A stretch of 64,000 nucleotides of DNA. It comes from Marivivens geojensis (lineage in GTDB: Bacteria > Pseudomonadota > Alphaproteobacteria > Rhodobacterales > Rhodobacteraceae). Below are positions 25,400-33,967 of the stretch, in pieces. How positions within the stretch are numbered: the first letter of the stretch is position 1; each line of letters opens with the position of its first letter. The position numbers were made by a program, and so were the translations under genes. A model generated the notes under the pieces. That model was not told where the DNA came from. It saw only the letters and a list, made by a program, of their open reading frames with translations, and searched no databases. Where the stretch lies: assembly GCF_023540835.1 (NCBI RefSeq), contig NZ_JALKCU010000001.1, forward strand, positions 992,001-1,056,000, written 5' to 3'.

Positions 25400-25969
25400 A
25401 TGCTAAAATATATCCGATTTGCCGATACTGTATCTGCGTGGTTCGGCAAGGCTTTTGGATGGCTGATCATCCTGATGACCCTTGGCATGAGCTACGAGGT
25501 CTTCGTTCGGTATCTGTTGAACAGCCCCACGCCGTGGTCGCTGGACATCAGCTTTATCATGTATGGGACGTTGTTCATGATGGGCGGCGCCTACACCCTG
25601 TCGCGCGGCGGTCACGTGCGCGGCGACTTCCTCTACCGACTGTGGCGGGAACGGACGCAGGCGATCGTCGATTTGACGCTCTATGTGTTCTTCTTCTTCC
25701 CCGGTATCCTCGCTCTGATCTTTTCGGGCTGGAAATACGCAAGCCGGTCATGGAGCTACACCGAGGTCTCGGTGAACAGCCCCGCAGGCATTCCAATCTA
25801 TCAGTTCAAAACTGTGATCGTCGCGGCGGGCCTTTTGCTCTTTATCCAAGGCATCGCGCAAGTCTTCCGCTGCATCATCTGCATCAAAGAGGGCAAGTGG
25901 CCCCCGATGGCGTCGGACGTCGAGGAAACCGAAACCCTACTTATGAAACAGGCATCTGAGGGCAAATAA
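25400..25969 (+). CDS. dctQ: TRAP transporter small permease subunit DctQ
   Basis: A 189-residue inner-membrane protein with four hydrophobic spans (FGKAFGWLIILMTLGMSYEVF, SFIMYGTLFMMGGAYTLS, LTLYVFFFFPGILALIF and TVIVAAGLLLFIQGIAQVF). The charged pair region GGHVRGDFLY is typical of DctQ. It has a good ribosome binding site (CTGGAG) and sits between dctP and dctM. A second long open frame in another phase (from 25378) has the composition of a shadow and was not used. Confidence 0.93.
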   Translation: MLKYIRFADTVSAWFGKAFGWLIILMTLGMSYEVFVRYLLNSPTPWSLDISFIMYGTLFMMGGAYTLSRGGHVRGDFLYRLWRERTQAIVDLTLYVFFFFPGILALIFSGWKYASRSWSYTEVSVNSPAGIPIYQFKTVIVAAGLLLFIQGIAQVFRCIICIKEGKWPPMASDVEETETLLMKQASEGK

Positions 25970-26028
25970 TCAGGTCCCCATCAGGCTGAGACCTACTCAT
26001 CTGCCGTCCTATTACTGGAGTTCACACC

Positions 26029-27453
26029 GTGACCGATCCACAAATCGCTCTTACCATGCTGGGCATCTTTATTGCCTGCGTGTTTTTGGGCTTCCCGATT
26101 GCCTATACGCTCATGGCGATTGGCCTCGGCTTTGGCTACTACGCCTATTTCGACGCTGGCCGCATGTGGCGCAGCTTTAACCGACTGACCGAAGACGCGA
26201 GTTGGTGGGACTCGACCTCTCTCTGGCTAGAGGGGTTCTATAACAACCGTATCTTCGACCTCTTCATCAACCAAACCTACTCAGTCATATCAAACGAAGT
26301 TCTCACGGCGATCCCGCTGTTCCTCTTCATGGGGTACATCGTGGAACGCGCGAACATCGTAGATAAACTGTTCAGCACGCTTGCGCTTGCATCGCGCAAC
26401 ATCCCGGGTTCGCTCGGTGTGGCCGCTCTGATCACCTGCGCACTCTTCGCGACGGCAACAGGTATCGTGGGCGCGGTTGTGACCCTGATGGGCCTCTTGG
26501 CACTGCCGCAGATGCTCAAGATGCGGTACGATCACAGCTTTGCGGCCGGTATCATCTGTGCTGGCGGTACGCTGGGTATTCTGATCCCGCCGTCGATCAT
26601 GTTGATCGTTTACGCTGCATCTTCAGGTGTTTCGATCGTGCGCCTCTACGCTGCGGCTCTGCTGCCGGGTCTGGTGCTGGTTGGCCTTTACATCACCTAC
26701 ATCGTGGTGCGGTCTATCCTGAACCCGAACCTCGCGCCGAAACCGACCAAGGAAGAACTCCCCGAGGTTCCGCTGGGCAAGATGCTTTGGATGCTGGCAA
26801 CCAGCTTCTTGCCGCTTGCGATCCTGATCCTCTCGGTTCTTGGTTCGATCCTCTTTGGTCTGGCAACCCCAACCGAAGCCGCGTCCATCGGTGCGCTGGG
26901 TGGCATGGTGCTGGCGATTGCTTACCGTGCGATGACCTTTGATCGCCTGCGTGAAAGCGTCTATCTGACCGTCCGCACCACTGCGATGGTGTGCTGGCTG
27001 TTCGTTGGCTCTTATGTGTTCTCGGCCGTGTTCAGCTACTTGGGCGGTGAACAGGTGATCGCAGAGTTTGTGACCCACCTTGATCTGACACCGATCCAAT
27101 TCCTGATTATCGCTCAGTTGATCATCTTCCTTCTCGGCTGGCCGCTGGAATGGTCCGAAATCATCATCATTTTCGTGCCAATCTTCTTGCCGCTTCTGCC
27201 GATGTTCGGGATTGATCCGCTGTTCTTTGGTGTGCTCGTGGCGCTGAACCTTCAGACCAGCTTCTTGACCCCACCAATGGCGATGAGTGCGTACTACCTC
27301 AAAGGTATCGCACCGCCGCAGGTCAAACTGCTCGAGATCTTCAAGGGCGTGCTGCCGTATTGCGGTATGGTCGTGATAGCCATGTTACTCATGTACACCT
27401 TCCCGCAGATTGTCTTTAGCCTACCGGATGCCGTCTATGGTCCGCAGCGCTAA
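26029..27453 (+). CDS. dctM: TRAP transporter large permease subunit DctM, GTG start
   Basis: A 474-residue sodium-coupled permease of the IT superfamily with about 12 spans. Conserved elements: FLGFPIAYTLMAIGLGFGYYA, FLFMGYIVERANIVDKLF, ATGIVGAVVTLMGLLALPQM and GGTLGILIPPSIMLIVYA, and in the second half GLATPTEAASIGALG. It is longer than typical DctM (about 425-440) because of a loop around residues 45-85 (TEDASWWDSTSLWLEGFYNN), a feature I associate with the TRAP subgroup for 2-oxo acids and aromatic acids. The GTG at 26029 is supported by the TGGAG ribosome binding site. The amidase gene begins inside its 3' end. Confidence 0.93.
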   Translation: MTDPQIALTMLGIFIACVFLGFPIAYTLMAIGLGFGYYAYFDAGRMWRSFNRLTEDASWWDSTSLWLEGFYNNRIFDLFINQTYSVISNEVLTAIPLFLFMGYIVERANIVDKLFSTLALASRNIPGSLGVAALITCALFATATGIVGAVVTLMGLLALPQMLKMRYDHSFAAGIICAGGTLGILIPPSIMLIVYAASSGVSIVRLYAAALLPGLVLVGLYITYIVVRSILNPNLAPKPTKEELPEVPLGKMLWMLATSFLPLAILILSVLGSILFGLATPTEAASIGALGGMVLAIAYRAMTFDRLRESVYLTVRTTAMVCWLFVGSYVFSAVFSYLGGEQVIAEFVTHLDLTPIQFLIIAQLIIFLLGWPLEWSEIIIIFVPIFLPLLPMFGIDPLFFGVLVALNLQTSFLTPPMAMSAYYLKGIAPPQVKLLEIFKGVLPYCGMVVIAMLLMYTFPQIVFSLPDAVYGPQR

Positions 27454-28795
27454 GACACAGACCATACTCGGTTTGGGGGCGGTCGCTTTGCGCGACCGCC
27501 TCGCTTCGGGTGAATTTACGGCCGTCGATGTGGTCGAGGCCTGCCTTGACCGCATTACTGAATTTGAACCGCAGGTTGGCGCTTGGGCGTGGCTCGATGG
27601 CGACCATGCCATTCAACAGGCGCAACGCTTGGATCAATGGCGGCAAATGGGACGGCCCTTGGGTCCGCTGCATGGGCTGCCTGTCGGTCTAAAAGACATC
27701 ATCGACACCAAAGGCATCCCGACCGAAAACGGAACGCCCATCGATGCGGGACGAGTTCCCGATGAAGATGCTTGGATCGTCTCGCGCCTACGGGCTGCGG
27801 GTGCGATTATCATGGGGAAAACGGTTACGACTGAGGCCGCATTTATGCATGCGGGCAAAACCCGCAACCCGCATAACCCCGATCACACCCCGGGTGGATC
27901 ATCCTCTGGCTCTGCAGCTGCGGTTGCGGCGGGCATGGTGCCATTTGCTATCGGCACACAAACCGGCGGTTCCGTCATTCGTCCTGCATCTTTCTGTGGT
28001 GTCGTAGGGTTCAAACCCACGTTCGGCCTGATCCCGCGGACGGGTATTCTGCCACAATCGCCCCACCTCGACACCGTGGGCGTTTTTGCCCGCTCCGTCG
28101 AAGATGCTGCGCTCTTGACCGAGGTCATCGCAGGCCACGACCCGTTGGACCGTGCAACATCCCCAGTTCCAATGCCACGGATGCTCGACGTGGCTACGTC
28201 GAAACCTCCTGTGCTGCCTGACTTTGCCTTGGCCCGAATCCCTGGATGGGATCAGGCCGATCCGCAAATGACCGCCGCGATCGAAGAACTGGTCGACCTC
28301 TTGGGCGACAAATGCATCGAAGCCCCGCTGCCCGAACTGAGCCAAGCCGCCAAAACCCGCGAACTGATCAACTTCGCAGAAATGGCGAAATGCTACTACC
28401 ACTTCGAGGCCCGTGGTCGTGATCAACTATCGGACAAGCTCCGCACCGCCATCGACAAAGGCAAAGACGTCATGGCCCGCGACTATATCTCTGCGCTCGA
28501 CTGGCGCGAGGTGTTGAACGCTGGGTTTGAGGCGATCTTTAACCGCGCGGACGCGATCATCTGTCCCGCCGCCCTCGGCTCTGCGCCCGAAGGGTTAGAG
28601 GATACAGGCAACCCGATCTTTAACGGGCTTTGGACCTTGGCAGGGATGCCATCGGTCACGATCCCGCTCTTTGTCGCGGAAAACGGAATGCCGATGGGTG
28701 TTCAGCTTGTGGGCCGTCGCAACGATGATGCGCGGCTCTTGCGGACCGCCAAATGGCTCAATTCACATATAGAAACACTCGAAACAGGGAACTGA
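27437..28795 (+). CDS. Amidase (amidase signature family)
   Basis: A 452-residue hydrolase with the Ser-cisSer-Lys triad: Lys in LPVGLKDIIDTKGIPTENG, cis-Ser and nucleophile Ser in the glycine/serine-rich GGSSSGSAAAVAAGM and GTQTGGSVIRPASFCG. The substrate could be a carboxamide, allophanate-like compound or nitrile-derived amide; nothing fixes it. Its start overlaps the end of dctM (ATG at 27437 or 27428, 17-26 bases inside), so it is translated with the TRAP subunits. That suggests the imported compound, or a precursor, is an amide that yields an acid for the glycolate/glyoxylate route; this is inference. Confidence 0.9.
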   Translation: MVRSAKTQTILGLGAVALRDRLASGEFTAVDVVEACLDRITEFEPQVGAWAWLDGDHAIQQAQRLDQWRQMGRPLGPLHGLPVGLKDIIDTKGIPTENGTPIDAGRVPDEDAWIVSRLRAAGAIIMGKTVTTEAAFMHAGKTRNPHNPDHTPGGSSSGSAAAVAAGMVPFAIGTQTGGSVIRPASFCGVVGFKPTFGLIPRTGILPQSPHLDTVGVFARSVEDAALLTEVIAGHDPLDRATSPVPMPRMLDVATSKPPVLPDFALARIPGWDQADPQMTAAIEELVDLLGDKCIEAPLPELSQAAKTRELINFAEMAKCYYHFEARGRDQLSDKLRTAIDKGKDVMARDYISALDWREVLNAGFEAIFNRADAIICPAALGSAPEGLEDTGNPIFNGLWTLAGMPSVTIPLFVAENGMPMGVQLVGRRNDDARLLRTAKWLNSHIETLETGN

Positions 28796-28799
28796 GACT

Positions 28800-28961
28800 A
28801 TGAACAATACGATTGCTGTATTTGCGTTTTTGGTGGTCATCGCCTTCTTGTCGATCCTTGTGATCCATGTCCCGCGCGTTGACTTGGTCGCAGTGATCGC
28901 AATCACTGTGGCACTGGGTCTTTGGGACCTCTACACCACCTGCTTTGCTAAAAAGAGCTAA
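28800..28961 (+). CDS. Small two-span membrane protein (53 aa) ending the TRAP-amidase operon
   Basis: An ORF that begins 4 bases after the amidase stop codon and encodes MNNTIAVFAFLVVIAFLSIL and onward to LWDLYTTCFAKKS. Two hydrophobic segments (about residues 5-22 and 29-44) are joined by a short HVPRVD turn, and the C-terminus is basic. The spacing and the terminator right after it make it a real operon member. I do not recognise a family. It could be an accessory subunit of the transporter or an unrelated small protein. Confidence 0.6.
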   Translation: MNNTIAVFAFLVVIAFLSILVIHVPRVDLVAVIAITVALGLWDLYTTCFAKKS

Positions 28962-28970
28962 GCACAAATA

Positions 28971-29004
28971 AAAACGGGCGGCCCTAGAGCCGCCCGTTTT
29001 CGTT
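28971..29004. terminator. Bidirectional Rho-independent terminator
   Basis: Perfect 12-bp stem AAAACGGGCGGC/GCCGCCCGTTTT with a 6-nt loop. It ends the TRAP operon (+) and the glcB-glcG unit (-). Confidence 0.92.
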
Positions 29005-29017
29005 TATTTATCCAACC

Positions 29018-29440
29018 TCAGAGCGTGGCGAGGAAGTGTTCAATGCCCGCCTGAGCGACCTCGCGGTCTTGGGCAGGGGTGCCTGATGACACACCGATGC
29101 CACCCACAACGTCCCCATCCACGATCACAGGCAGACCGCCACCGACGACCATCAAACGGCCTCCGATTGCAGAGTCGATGCCATAGGTCGGGCCACCGGG
29201 TTGGCTGATCGCGCCGTAATCATGCGTCGCTTTTTTCGCCGCCGACGCGGTAAAGCTTTTGTCGATGGCGATGGTGATCGACGTGACCTTGCCGCCGTCC
29301 ATTCGTTCAAACGCCACCAGATTGCCGCCTTCGTCTGTGATTGCGATGCACATCGGCACGCCAATCTCACTCGCTTTGGCTCGCGCACCCTCAAGGAGGA
29401 TGCGCGCGTCGCTCAGGTCTAGTCGCTTGATGATTTGCAT
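29018..29440 (-). CDS. glcG: GlcG/HbpS family heme-binding-like protein
   Basis: A 140-residue single-domain protein (MQIIKRLDLSDARILLEGAR) of the GlcG/HbpS (DUF336) family. It shows the conserved core AKASEIGVPMCIAITDEGGNL, GGRLMVVGGGLPV and the turn GGIGVSSGTPAQDREVAQAG. Members are found in glycolate and diol utilisation clusters; their role there is unclear, some bind heme. It is directly downstream of malate synthase G and so probably co-transcribed. The ATG at 29440 is preferred over a TTG at 29452, because it has a GGA ribosome binding site and gives the family length. Confidence 0.85.
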   Translation of the reverse strand: MQIIKRLDLSDARILLEGARAKASEIGVPMCIAITDEGGNLVAFERMDGGKVTSITIAIDKSFTASAAKKATHDYGAISQPGGPTYGIDSAIGGRLMVVGGGLPVIVDGDVVGGIGVSSGTPAQDREVAQAGIEHFLATL

Positions 29441-29452
29441 GACGCTATCCAA

Positions 29453-31585
29453 TCACTTCGCAGCGGCTTTGACGCGCAGGCGCGCCTTATACAAAAGCGG
29501 TTCAGTGTAGCCCGACGGTTGCGAAATGCCTTCGAGCACCAGCGCCCGTGCCGCATTGAATGCTTCGCCATCGAACGACGGTGCCATCGGTTTATAGGCC
29601 GGATCGCCCGCGTTCTGCGCGTCTACCTTCGGGGCCATACGGCGGAAGGCGGCCTCGACCTGATCAACGGTGCAGATGCCATGCTCGATCCAGTTGGCGA
29701 GGTATTGCGACGAAATCCGCAGGGTCGCGCGGTCTTCCATCAGGGCCACATCGTCGATGTCGGGCACTTTGGAACAGCCGATACCCTGATCGACCCAACG
29801 CACCACATAGCCCAGAATGGACTGGCAGGCGTTGTCCAACTCGCGGGTCACATCTTCGTCCGACACATTGCGGCCGATCATGACAGGCGGTGTCAGCAGC
29901 GCGTTCTGCGAGGCATGGTCACGCGACCGCAGTTGGTTCTGAACCTCGGACACATTCACATGGTGATAATGCGTGGCGTGCAGGGTCGCAGCGGTGGGCG
30001 AGGGAACCCACGCGGTGTTTGCGCCTGCCTTCGGATGGCCGATCTTGGCCTTGAGCATATCCGCCATGTCGTCAGGACGTGCCCACATGCCTTTGCCGAT
30101 CTGCGCCTGCCCCGTGAGGCCGGCCGCCAGACCTGTGTCCACGTTACCGTTCTCATACGCGCCGAGCCATGTGCTCCCCGCCATTTCGCCGCGCGGGATA
30201 ACAGGGCCCGCTTGCATCATGGTGTGGATTTCATCGCCCGTACGGTCAAGGAAGCCGGTGTTGATGAACACACAGCGCGTTTTGACCGCGTTGATACAAG
30301 CCGCGAGGTTTGCCGACGTACGGCGTTCTTCGTCCATGATGCCGAGCTTGACCGTATCACGCGGCAGCCCCAGCAAGTCCTCAACCCGTGAATAAAGCGT
30401 ATTCGCAAACGCAACCTCTTCGGGACCGTGCATCTTGGGCTTCACAACATAGACCGACCCGCTGCGCGAATTCCGCATACCGTCGGTTTTCGCCAGATCG
30501 TGCATCGCACAGGCCACGGTGATCACCGCGTCCATGATGCCTTCGGGGGTTTCTTCGCCGTTCATCAGAACCGCGTTGTTGGTCATCAAGTGACCGACGT
30601 TACGCACCAGCATCAGCGCACGACCGGGGTGGGTCACAGCGTCGCCGTTCGGCGCTGTGTAGGTCACATCGTCGTTCAGACGACGGGTCATGACCTTCCC
30701 GCCCTTGTCAAAGCTCTCTTCCAGCGTGCCTTTCATCAGGCCCAGCCAGTTTGCATAAACAACGCATTTGTCCTCGGCATCGACAGCCGCGACAGAGTCT
30801 TCGCAGTCCTGAATAGCGGTCAGTGCGCTTTCCAGGCGGATGTCCGAAATACCAGCCGGATCAGTTGCGCCAATCGCGCTCTCACGGTCGATCTTAATCT
30901 CGATCAGCAGGCCGTTGACGCGCAGCATCACGTCGCCGTTCGCGCGGTAGCCTGCGTATTGGCTCGCGTTTTTCAAAGTGGTTGCAGCGCCACCAACGGT
31001 GATCGACAGAGCCTCACCCGCGTCCAGCGCCTCAACATCGGCCCACGATCCATTGGCCAGCGGTGCAACCTCATCCAGGTGTGCACGTGCCCACGCGACA
31101 ACCTTTGCGCCGCGCTCTGCGTCATAGCCTTTGCCCGCAGGTTTCCCTTCGATGGCATCCGTGCCGTAGAGCGCATCATACAGCGATCCCCAACGTGCGT
31201 TCGCCGCGTTCAGCGCAAAGCGTGCATTCATCACAGGAACAACCAGCTGCGGCCCCGCGATGCTCGCGATCTCTGGGTCTACATTCTCGACCTTGATTTC
31301 AAACGGTGCAGGTGCTGGTTGAAGATAGCCGATCTCGCGCAGGAATGCGTTCGCTTCTTCCACGTCAAAGGTTTTACCCTTTTGCGCCTTATACCAGCCG
31401 TCAATTTGCGCCTGCAGATCCTCACGCTTTTCAATCAATGCGCGGTTCACGGGTACGAGGTCTTTGAGAAGTGCGGAATACCCATTCCAAAATGCGTCGG
31501 CATCAATGCCGAGCAGGATTTCGTTTTCAATGAGAGCCGCCAGATCAGCAGACACCTCAAGTTCAGAGCGTTTTACGTAAGTCAT
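29453..31585 (-). CDS. glcB: Malate synthase G
   Basis: Condenses glyoxylate with acetyl-CoA to malate. The 710-residue length is that of the single-chain isoform G. Visible landmarks are the N-terminal clasp ([20 protein letters not shown]) and [21 protein letters not shown]. The barrel has [40 protein letters not shown] and [19 protein letters not shown], and the catalytic-loop region [19 protein letters not shown] follows. The C-terminal plug has [19 protein letters not shown]. The start at 31585 follows GGAGGCCGCT; an upstream ATG at 31597 is less likely. It is divergent from the iclR-type regulator, with a degenerate operator between them. Confidence 0.97.
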   Translation of the reverse strand: MTYVKRSELEVSADLAALIENEILLGIDADAFWNGYSALLKDLVPVNRALIEKREDLQAQIDGWYKAQKGKTFDVEEANAFLREIGYLQPAPAPFEIKVENVDPEIASIAGPQLVVPVMNARFALNAANARWGSLYDALYGTDAIEGKPAGKGYDAERGAKVVAWARAHLDEVAPLANGSWADVEALDAGEALSITVGGAATTLKNASQYAGYRANGDVMLRVNGLLIEIKIDRESAIGATDPAGISDIRLESALTAIQDCEDSVAAVDAEDKCVVYANWLGLMKGTLEESFDKGGKVMTRRLNDDVTYTAPNGDAVTHPGRALMLVRNVGHLMTNNAVLMNGEETPEGIMDAVITVACAMHDLAKTDGMRNSRSGSVYVVKPKMHGPEEVAFANTLYSRVEDLLGLPRDTVKLGIMDEERRTSANLAACINAVKTRCVFINTGFLDRTGDEIHTMMQAGPVIPRGEMAGSTWLGAYENGNVDTGLAAGLTGQAQIGKGMWARPDDMADMLKAKIGHPKAGANTAWVPSPTAATLHATHYHHVNVSEVQNQLRSRDHASQNALLTPPVMIGRNVSDEDVTRELDNACQSILGYVVRWVDQGIGCSKVPDIDDVALMEDRATLRISSQYLANWIEHGICTVDQVEAAFRRMAPKVDAQNAGDPAYKPMAPSFDGEAFNAARALVLEGISQPSGYTEPLLYKARLRVKAAAK

Positions 31586-31650
31586 AGCGGCCTCCATTTT
31601 TTAAAAATGTAGACCGAGGGCAGGCGGGGTGTTAACCATCGACGAAATAG

Positions 31651-31669
31651 TTTTTCACGATGCGGAAAA
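31651..31669. promoter_or_regulatory. Degenerate IclR-type operator in the glcB/iclR divergent region
   Basis: TTTTTCA-CGATG-CGGAAAA matches the arms TTTTCCA-N5-TGGAAAA with one mismatch per arm and the same spacer. It overlaps the first possible start codon of the regulator gene, so binding would repress the regulator itself and could also affect glcB. Confidence 0.5.
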
Positions 31670-32445
31670 TGTTGATGAAACAGAAAGTCGGATCAGTTCA
31701 GTCGGTGCAACGGGCGATGACCCTGCTCAAGGCCCTCGCGGCGTCAGATGAAGGCCATCGTGTCAGCGACCTTGCCAAGGGCGCGGGCCTCGCCGTGTCC
31801 ACCACCCACCGCCTATTAACCACGCTCGAAATCGACAACTTCGCCTACTTCGATCCAGAGCGCGCGCTCTGGCATATCGGGCGCGAGGCTTACTCTGTCG
31901 GGTCGGCCTATGTGCAGAAATATAACTTTGTCACACCCGCCTTGCCCTACCTGCGTAAACTGCGGGACGAGACCCGCGAAACCGCGAACCTAGGTGTGCT
32001 GGATGGAGAGCAAATTGTTACTATTTCTCAAGTAGAAAGCCGCGAAATCGTCCGCGCCATTTCCCCCACGGGCGGGCGTGTTCCAGCCTTTTGTTCGGGC
32101 ATGGGTAAGGCCATTTTGGCCACATGGTCAGACAATCAAATCGAACGCTTTGCGGAGCGGGCAGGGTTCCACCCGATGACCCCCCGATCGCACCGAAACC
32201 TCGACACACTGATGAAGGAAATCCGCCACATCCGCGAGGTCGGCTATGCCGTCGATGACGAAGAACATGCCGCTGGTCTGCGCTGCGTTGCAGCAGTGGT
32301 TCTCTCGCGAGCGGAGGATGCAGTCTGTGCGATTTCCGTCTCTGCGCTCTCCTCGCGGCTTTCTCCTGACCGTATCAGTGAAGTCGGTGTTCGCATCCGC
32401 GATATGGCACAATCATTGACAGATTCGCTGCGCGGGGCCGCATAA
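31660..32445 (+). CDS. IclR family transcriptional regulator
   Basis: Up to 261 residues; the winged-helix N-terminal domain covers about residues 12-75 (SVQRAMTLLKALAASDEGHR, DLAKGAGLAVSTTHRLLTTL). An effector-binding GAF-like IclR domain follows, with AISPTGGRVPAFCSGMGKAI and the C-terminal VAAVVLSRAEDAVCAISVSA. IclR proteins of glyoxylate and allantoin pathways bind small acids such as glyoxylate. Located between glcB and glcDEF, with matching inverted repeats at 24078, 31651 and 32454, it is the probable regulator of all three units. Starts at 31669 or 31675 are possible because the operator overlaps the ATG at 31660. Confidence 0.88.
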   Translation: MRKMLMKQKVGSVQSVQRAMTLLKALAASDEGHRVSDLAKGAGLAVSTTHRLLTTLEIDNFAYFDPERALWHIGREAYSVGSAYVQKYNFVTPALPYLRKLRDETRETANLGVLDGEQIVTISQVESREIVRAISPTGGRVPAFCSGMGKAILATWSDNQIERFAERAGFHPMTPRSHRNLDTLMKEIRHIREVGYAVDDEEHAAGLRCVAAVVLSRAEDAVCAISVSALSSRLSPDRISEVGVRIRDMAQSLTDSLRGAA

Positions 32446-32453
32446 TCACGCAC

Positions 32454-32481
32454 TTTTCCATCAGGTGGAAAAACTGGAAAA
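32454..32481. promoter_or_regulatory. IclR-type operator before glcDEF
   Basis: Perfect inverted repeat TTTTCCA-TCAGG-TGGAAAA at 32454-32472, followed by an extra TGGAAAA half-site at 32475-32481. It is 56-83 bases before the glcD start. Confidence 0.65.
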
Positions 32482-32536
32482 ATTACGTTGGTCTTTCCGC
32501 GTTTCGGCCTATTGTTAAGACAGGGAGGACGAACCG

Positions 32537-33967
32537 ATGGACATGCCAATTCCAAGCGCAGAGATTTTGTCGCGCCGCGCAGATCATATTGCTGCGCTCA
32601 AATCCGTGGTGCCTGCGGACCGCGTGATTGAGGACGTGATTGGCCTGCGCGCTTACGAATGTGACGCGCTTACCGCCTATCGCTGCACGCCCCTCGCTGT
32701 GGTTTTGCCTTGCAACACCGAAGAGGTCGCTGCCGTCCTAAAGCTATGCCATGACCGTGGTATCCCTGTTGTCCCACGTGGTGCAGGCACCTCGCTTGCG
32801 GGTGGGTCGCTGCCGACGGCCGACGCCGTTGTTGTGGGCGTTGCCCGCCTGACGGACGTGCTTGAGGTCGATTACGACGACCGGATTATGCGCATCCAAA
32901 CGGGCCGCACGAACCTGTCTGTCACAGCCGCAATCGAAGAAGACGGCTGGTTCTACGCTCCCGATCCATCATCGCAGCTCGCTTGTGCGATCTCTGGCAA
33001 TATCGGCATGAACTCTGGCGGGGCGCATTGCCTCAAATACGGGGTGACGGTGAACAACCTCTTGGGTCTGCGGATGGTGCTGATGGACGGCACGATCATC
33101 GATCTCGGCGGCGCGCATATGGATGCAGGCGATATTGACCTTCTCCCCGTGGTTTGCGGTGCGGAGGGTCAGTTGAGCATCGTGACCGAAGCCACGCTCC
33201 GCATCCTGCCTAAACCCGAAGGCGCACGCCCTGTCATGGTGGCCTTTGGGTCCTCCGCCGTCGCGGGCGCCTGTGTGTCTGACATCATCAAGGCAGGCAT
33301 CGTCCCCGTTGCCATCGAATTCATGGACCGCCCCTGCATTGAAGCCTGCGAAGCCTTCGCCAAAGCGGGCTACCCCGATTGCGAGGCGCTCTTGATCATC
33401 GAGGTCGAAGGATCTGACCGCGAAATCGATCACCAACTTGCCCTCATCCGCGAGATTGCCGAACGGCATAACCCCGACGAAATCCGCGAAAGCCGTTCGG
33501 CCGATGAATCCGCTCGCATCTGGCTGGGCCGTAAATCGGCCTTTGGCGCGATGGGGCAGATCAACGACTACATGTGTCTCGACGGCACGATCCCTGTGTC
33601 CGAACTGCCCTATGTCCTCGAACGGATCGGTGAACTGTCCAAGGAATACGGCCTCGGCGTTGCGAACGTGTTCCATGCGGGCGACGGCAACATGCACCCG
33701 CTGATCCTCTTTGATGCGAACAAACCCGGTGATCTCCAACGATGCGAGGCGATGGGCGCAGACATCCTCCGTCTTTGCATTGAGGTTGGTGGCTGTCTGA
33801 CAGGCGAACATGGCGTTGGCATCGAAAAACGCGACCTCATGCACGCGCAATTCAACGCCCAAGACCTCGAGGCGCAGATGATCGTTAAGGATGTGTTCGA
33901 CCCGAAATGGCTGTTGAACGCGGCCAAAGTGTTCCCGCTTGATGCGTCAGAGGCCCGCCGCGCATGA
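32537..33967 (+). CDS. glcD: Glycolate oxidase FAD-binding subunit GlcD
   Basis: Catalytic subunit that oxidises glycolate to glyoxylate in the GlcDEF complex at the inner membrane. The 476-residue protein has the FAD-binding type 4 (PCMH) domain with VVPRGAGTSLAGGSLP near residue 80 and GNIGMNSGGAHCLKYG near 155. The C-terminal oxidase domain ends with HAGDGNMHPLILFD and GCLTGEHGVGIEKR. The ATG at 32537 follows GGGAGGACGA. It is first gene of an overlapping three-gene operon with an IclR-type inverted repeat in its promoter. A D-lactate dehydrogenase would look similar, but the GlcE and GlcF partners settle it. Confidence 0.95.
   Translation: MDMPIPSAEILSRRADHIAALKSVVPADRVIEDVIGLRAYECDALTAYRCTPLAVVLPCNTEEVAAVLKLCHDRGIPVVPRGAGTSLAGGSLPTADAVVVGVARLTDVLEVDYDDRIMRIQTGRTNLSVTAAIEEDGWFYAPDPSSQLACAISGNIGMNSGGAHCLKYGVTVNNLLGLRMVLMDGTIIDLGGAHMDAGDIDLLPVVCGAEGQLSIVTEATLRILPKPEGARPVMVAFGSSAVAGACVSDIIKAGIVPVAIEFMDRPCIEACEAFAKAGYPDCEALLIIEVEGSDREIDHQLALIREIAERHNPDEIRESRSADESARIWLGRKSAFGAMGQINDYMCLDGTIPVSELPYVLERIGELSKEYGLGVANVFHAGDGNMHPLILFDANKPGDLQRCEAMGADILRLCIEVGGCLTGEHGVGIEKRDLMHAQFNAQDLEAQMIVKDVFDPKWLLNAAKVFPLDASEARRA

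Noticed and set aside
25378-25959. 193-codon same-strand frame overlapping dctQ
   Set aside because: The frame from 25400 has four membrane spans and DctQ character; the other is rich in Arg/His and has none.
30428-31612. 394-codon open frame antisense to glcB
   Set aside because: Shadow of malate synthase G, no recognisable motif.
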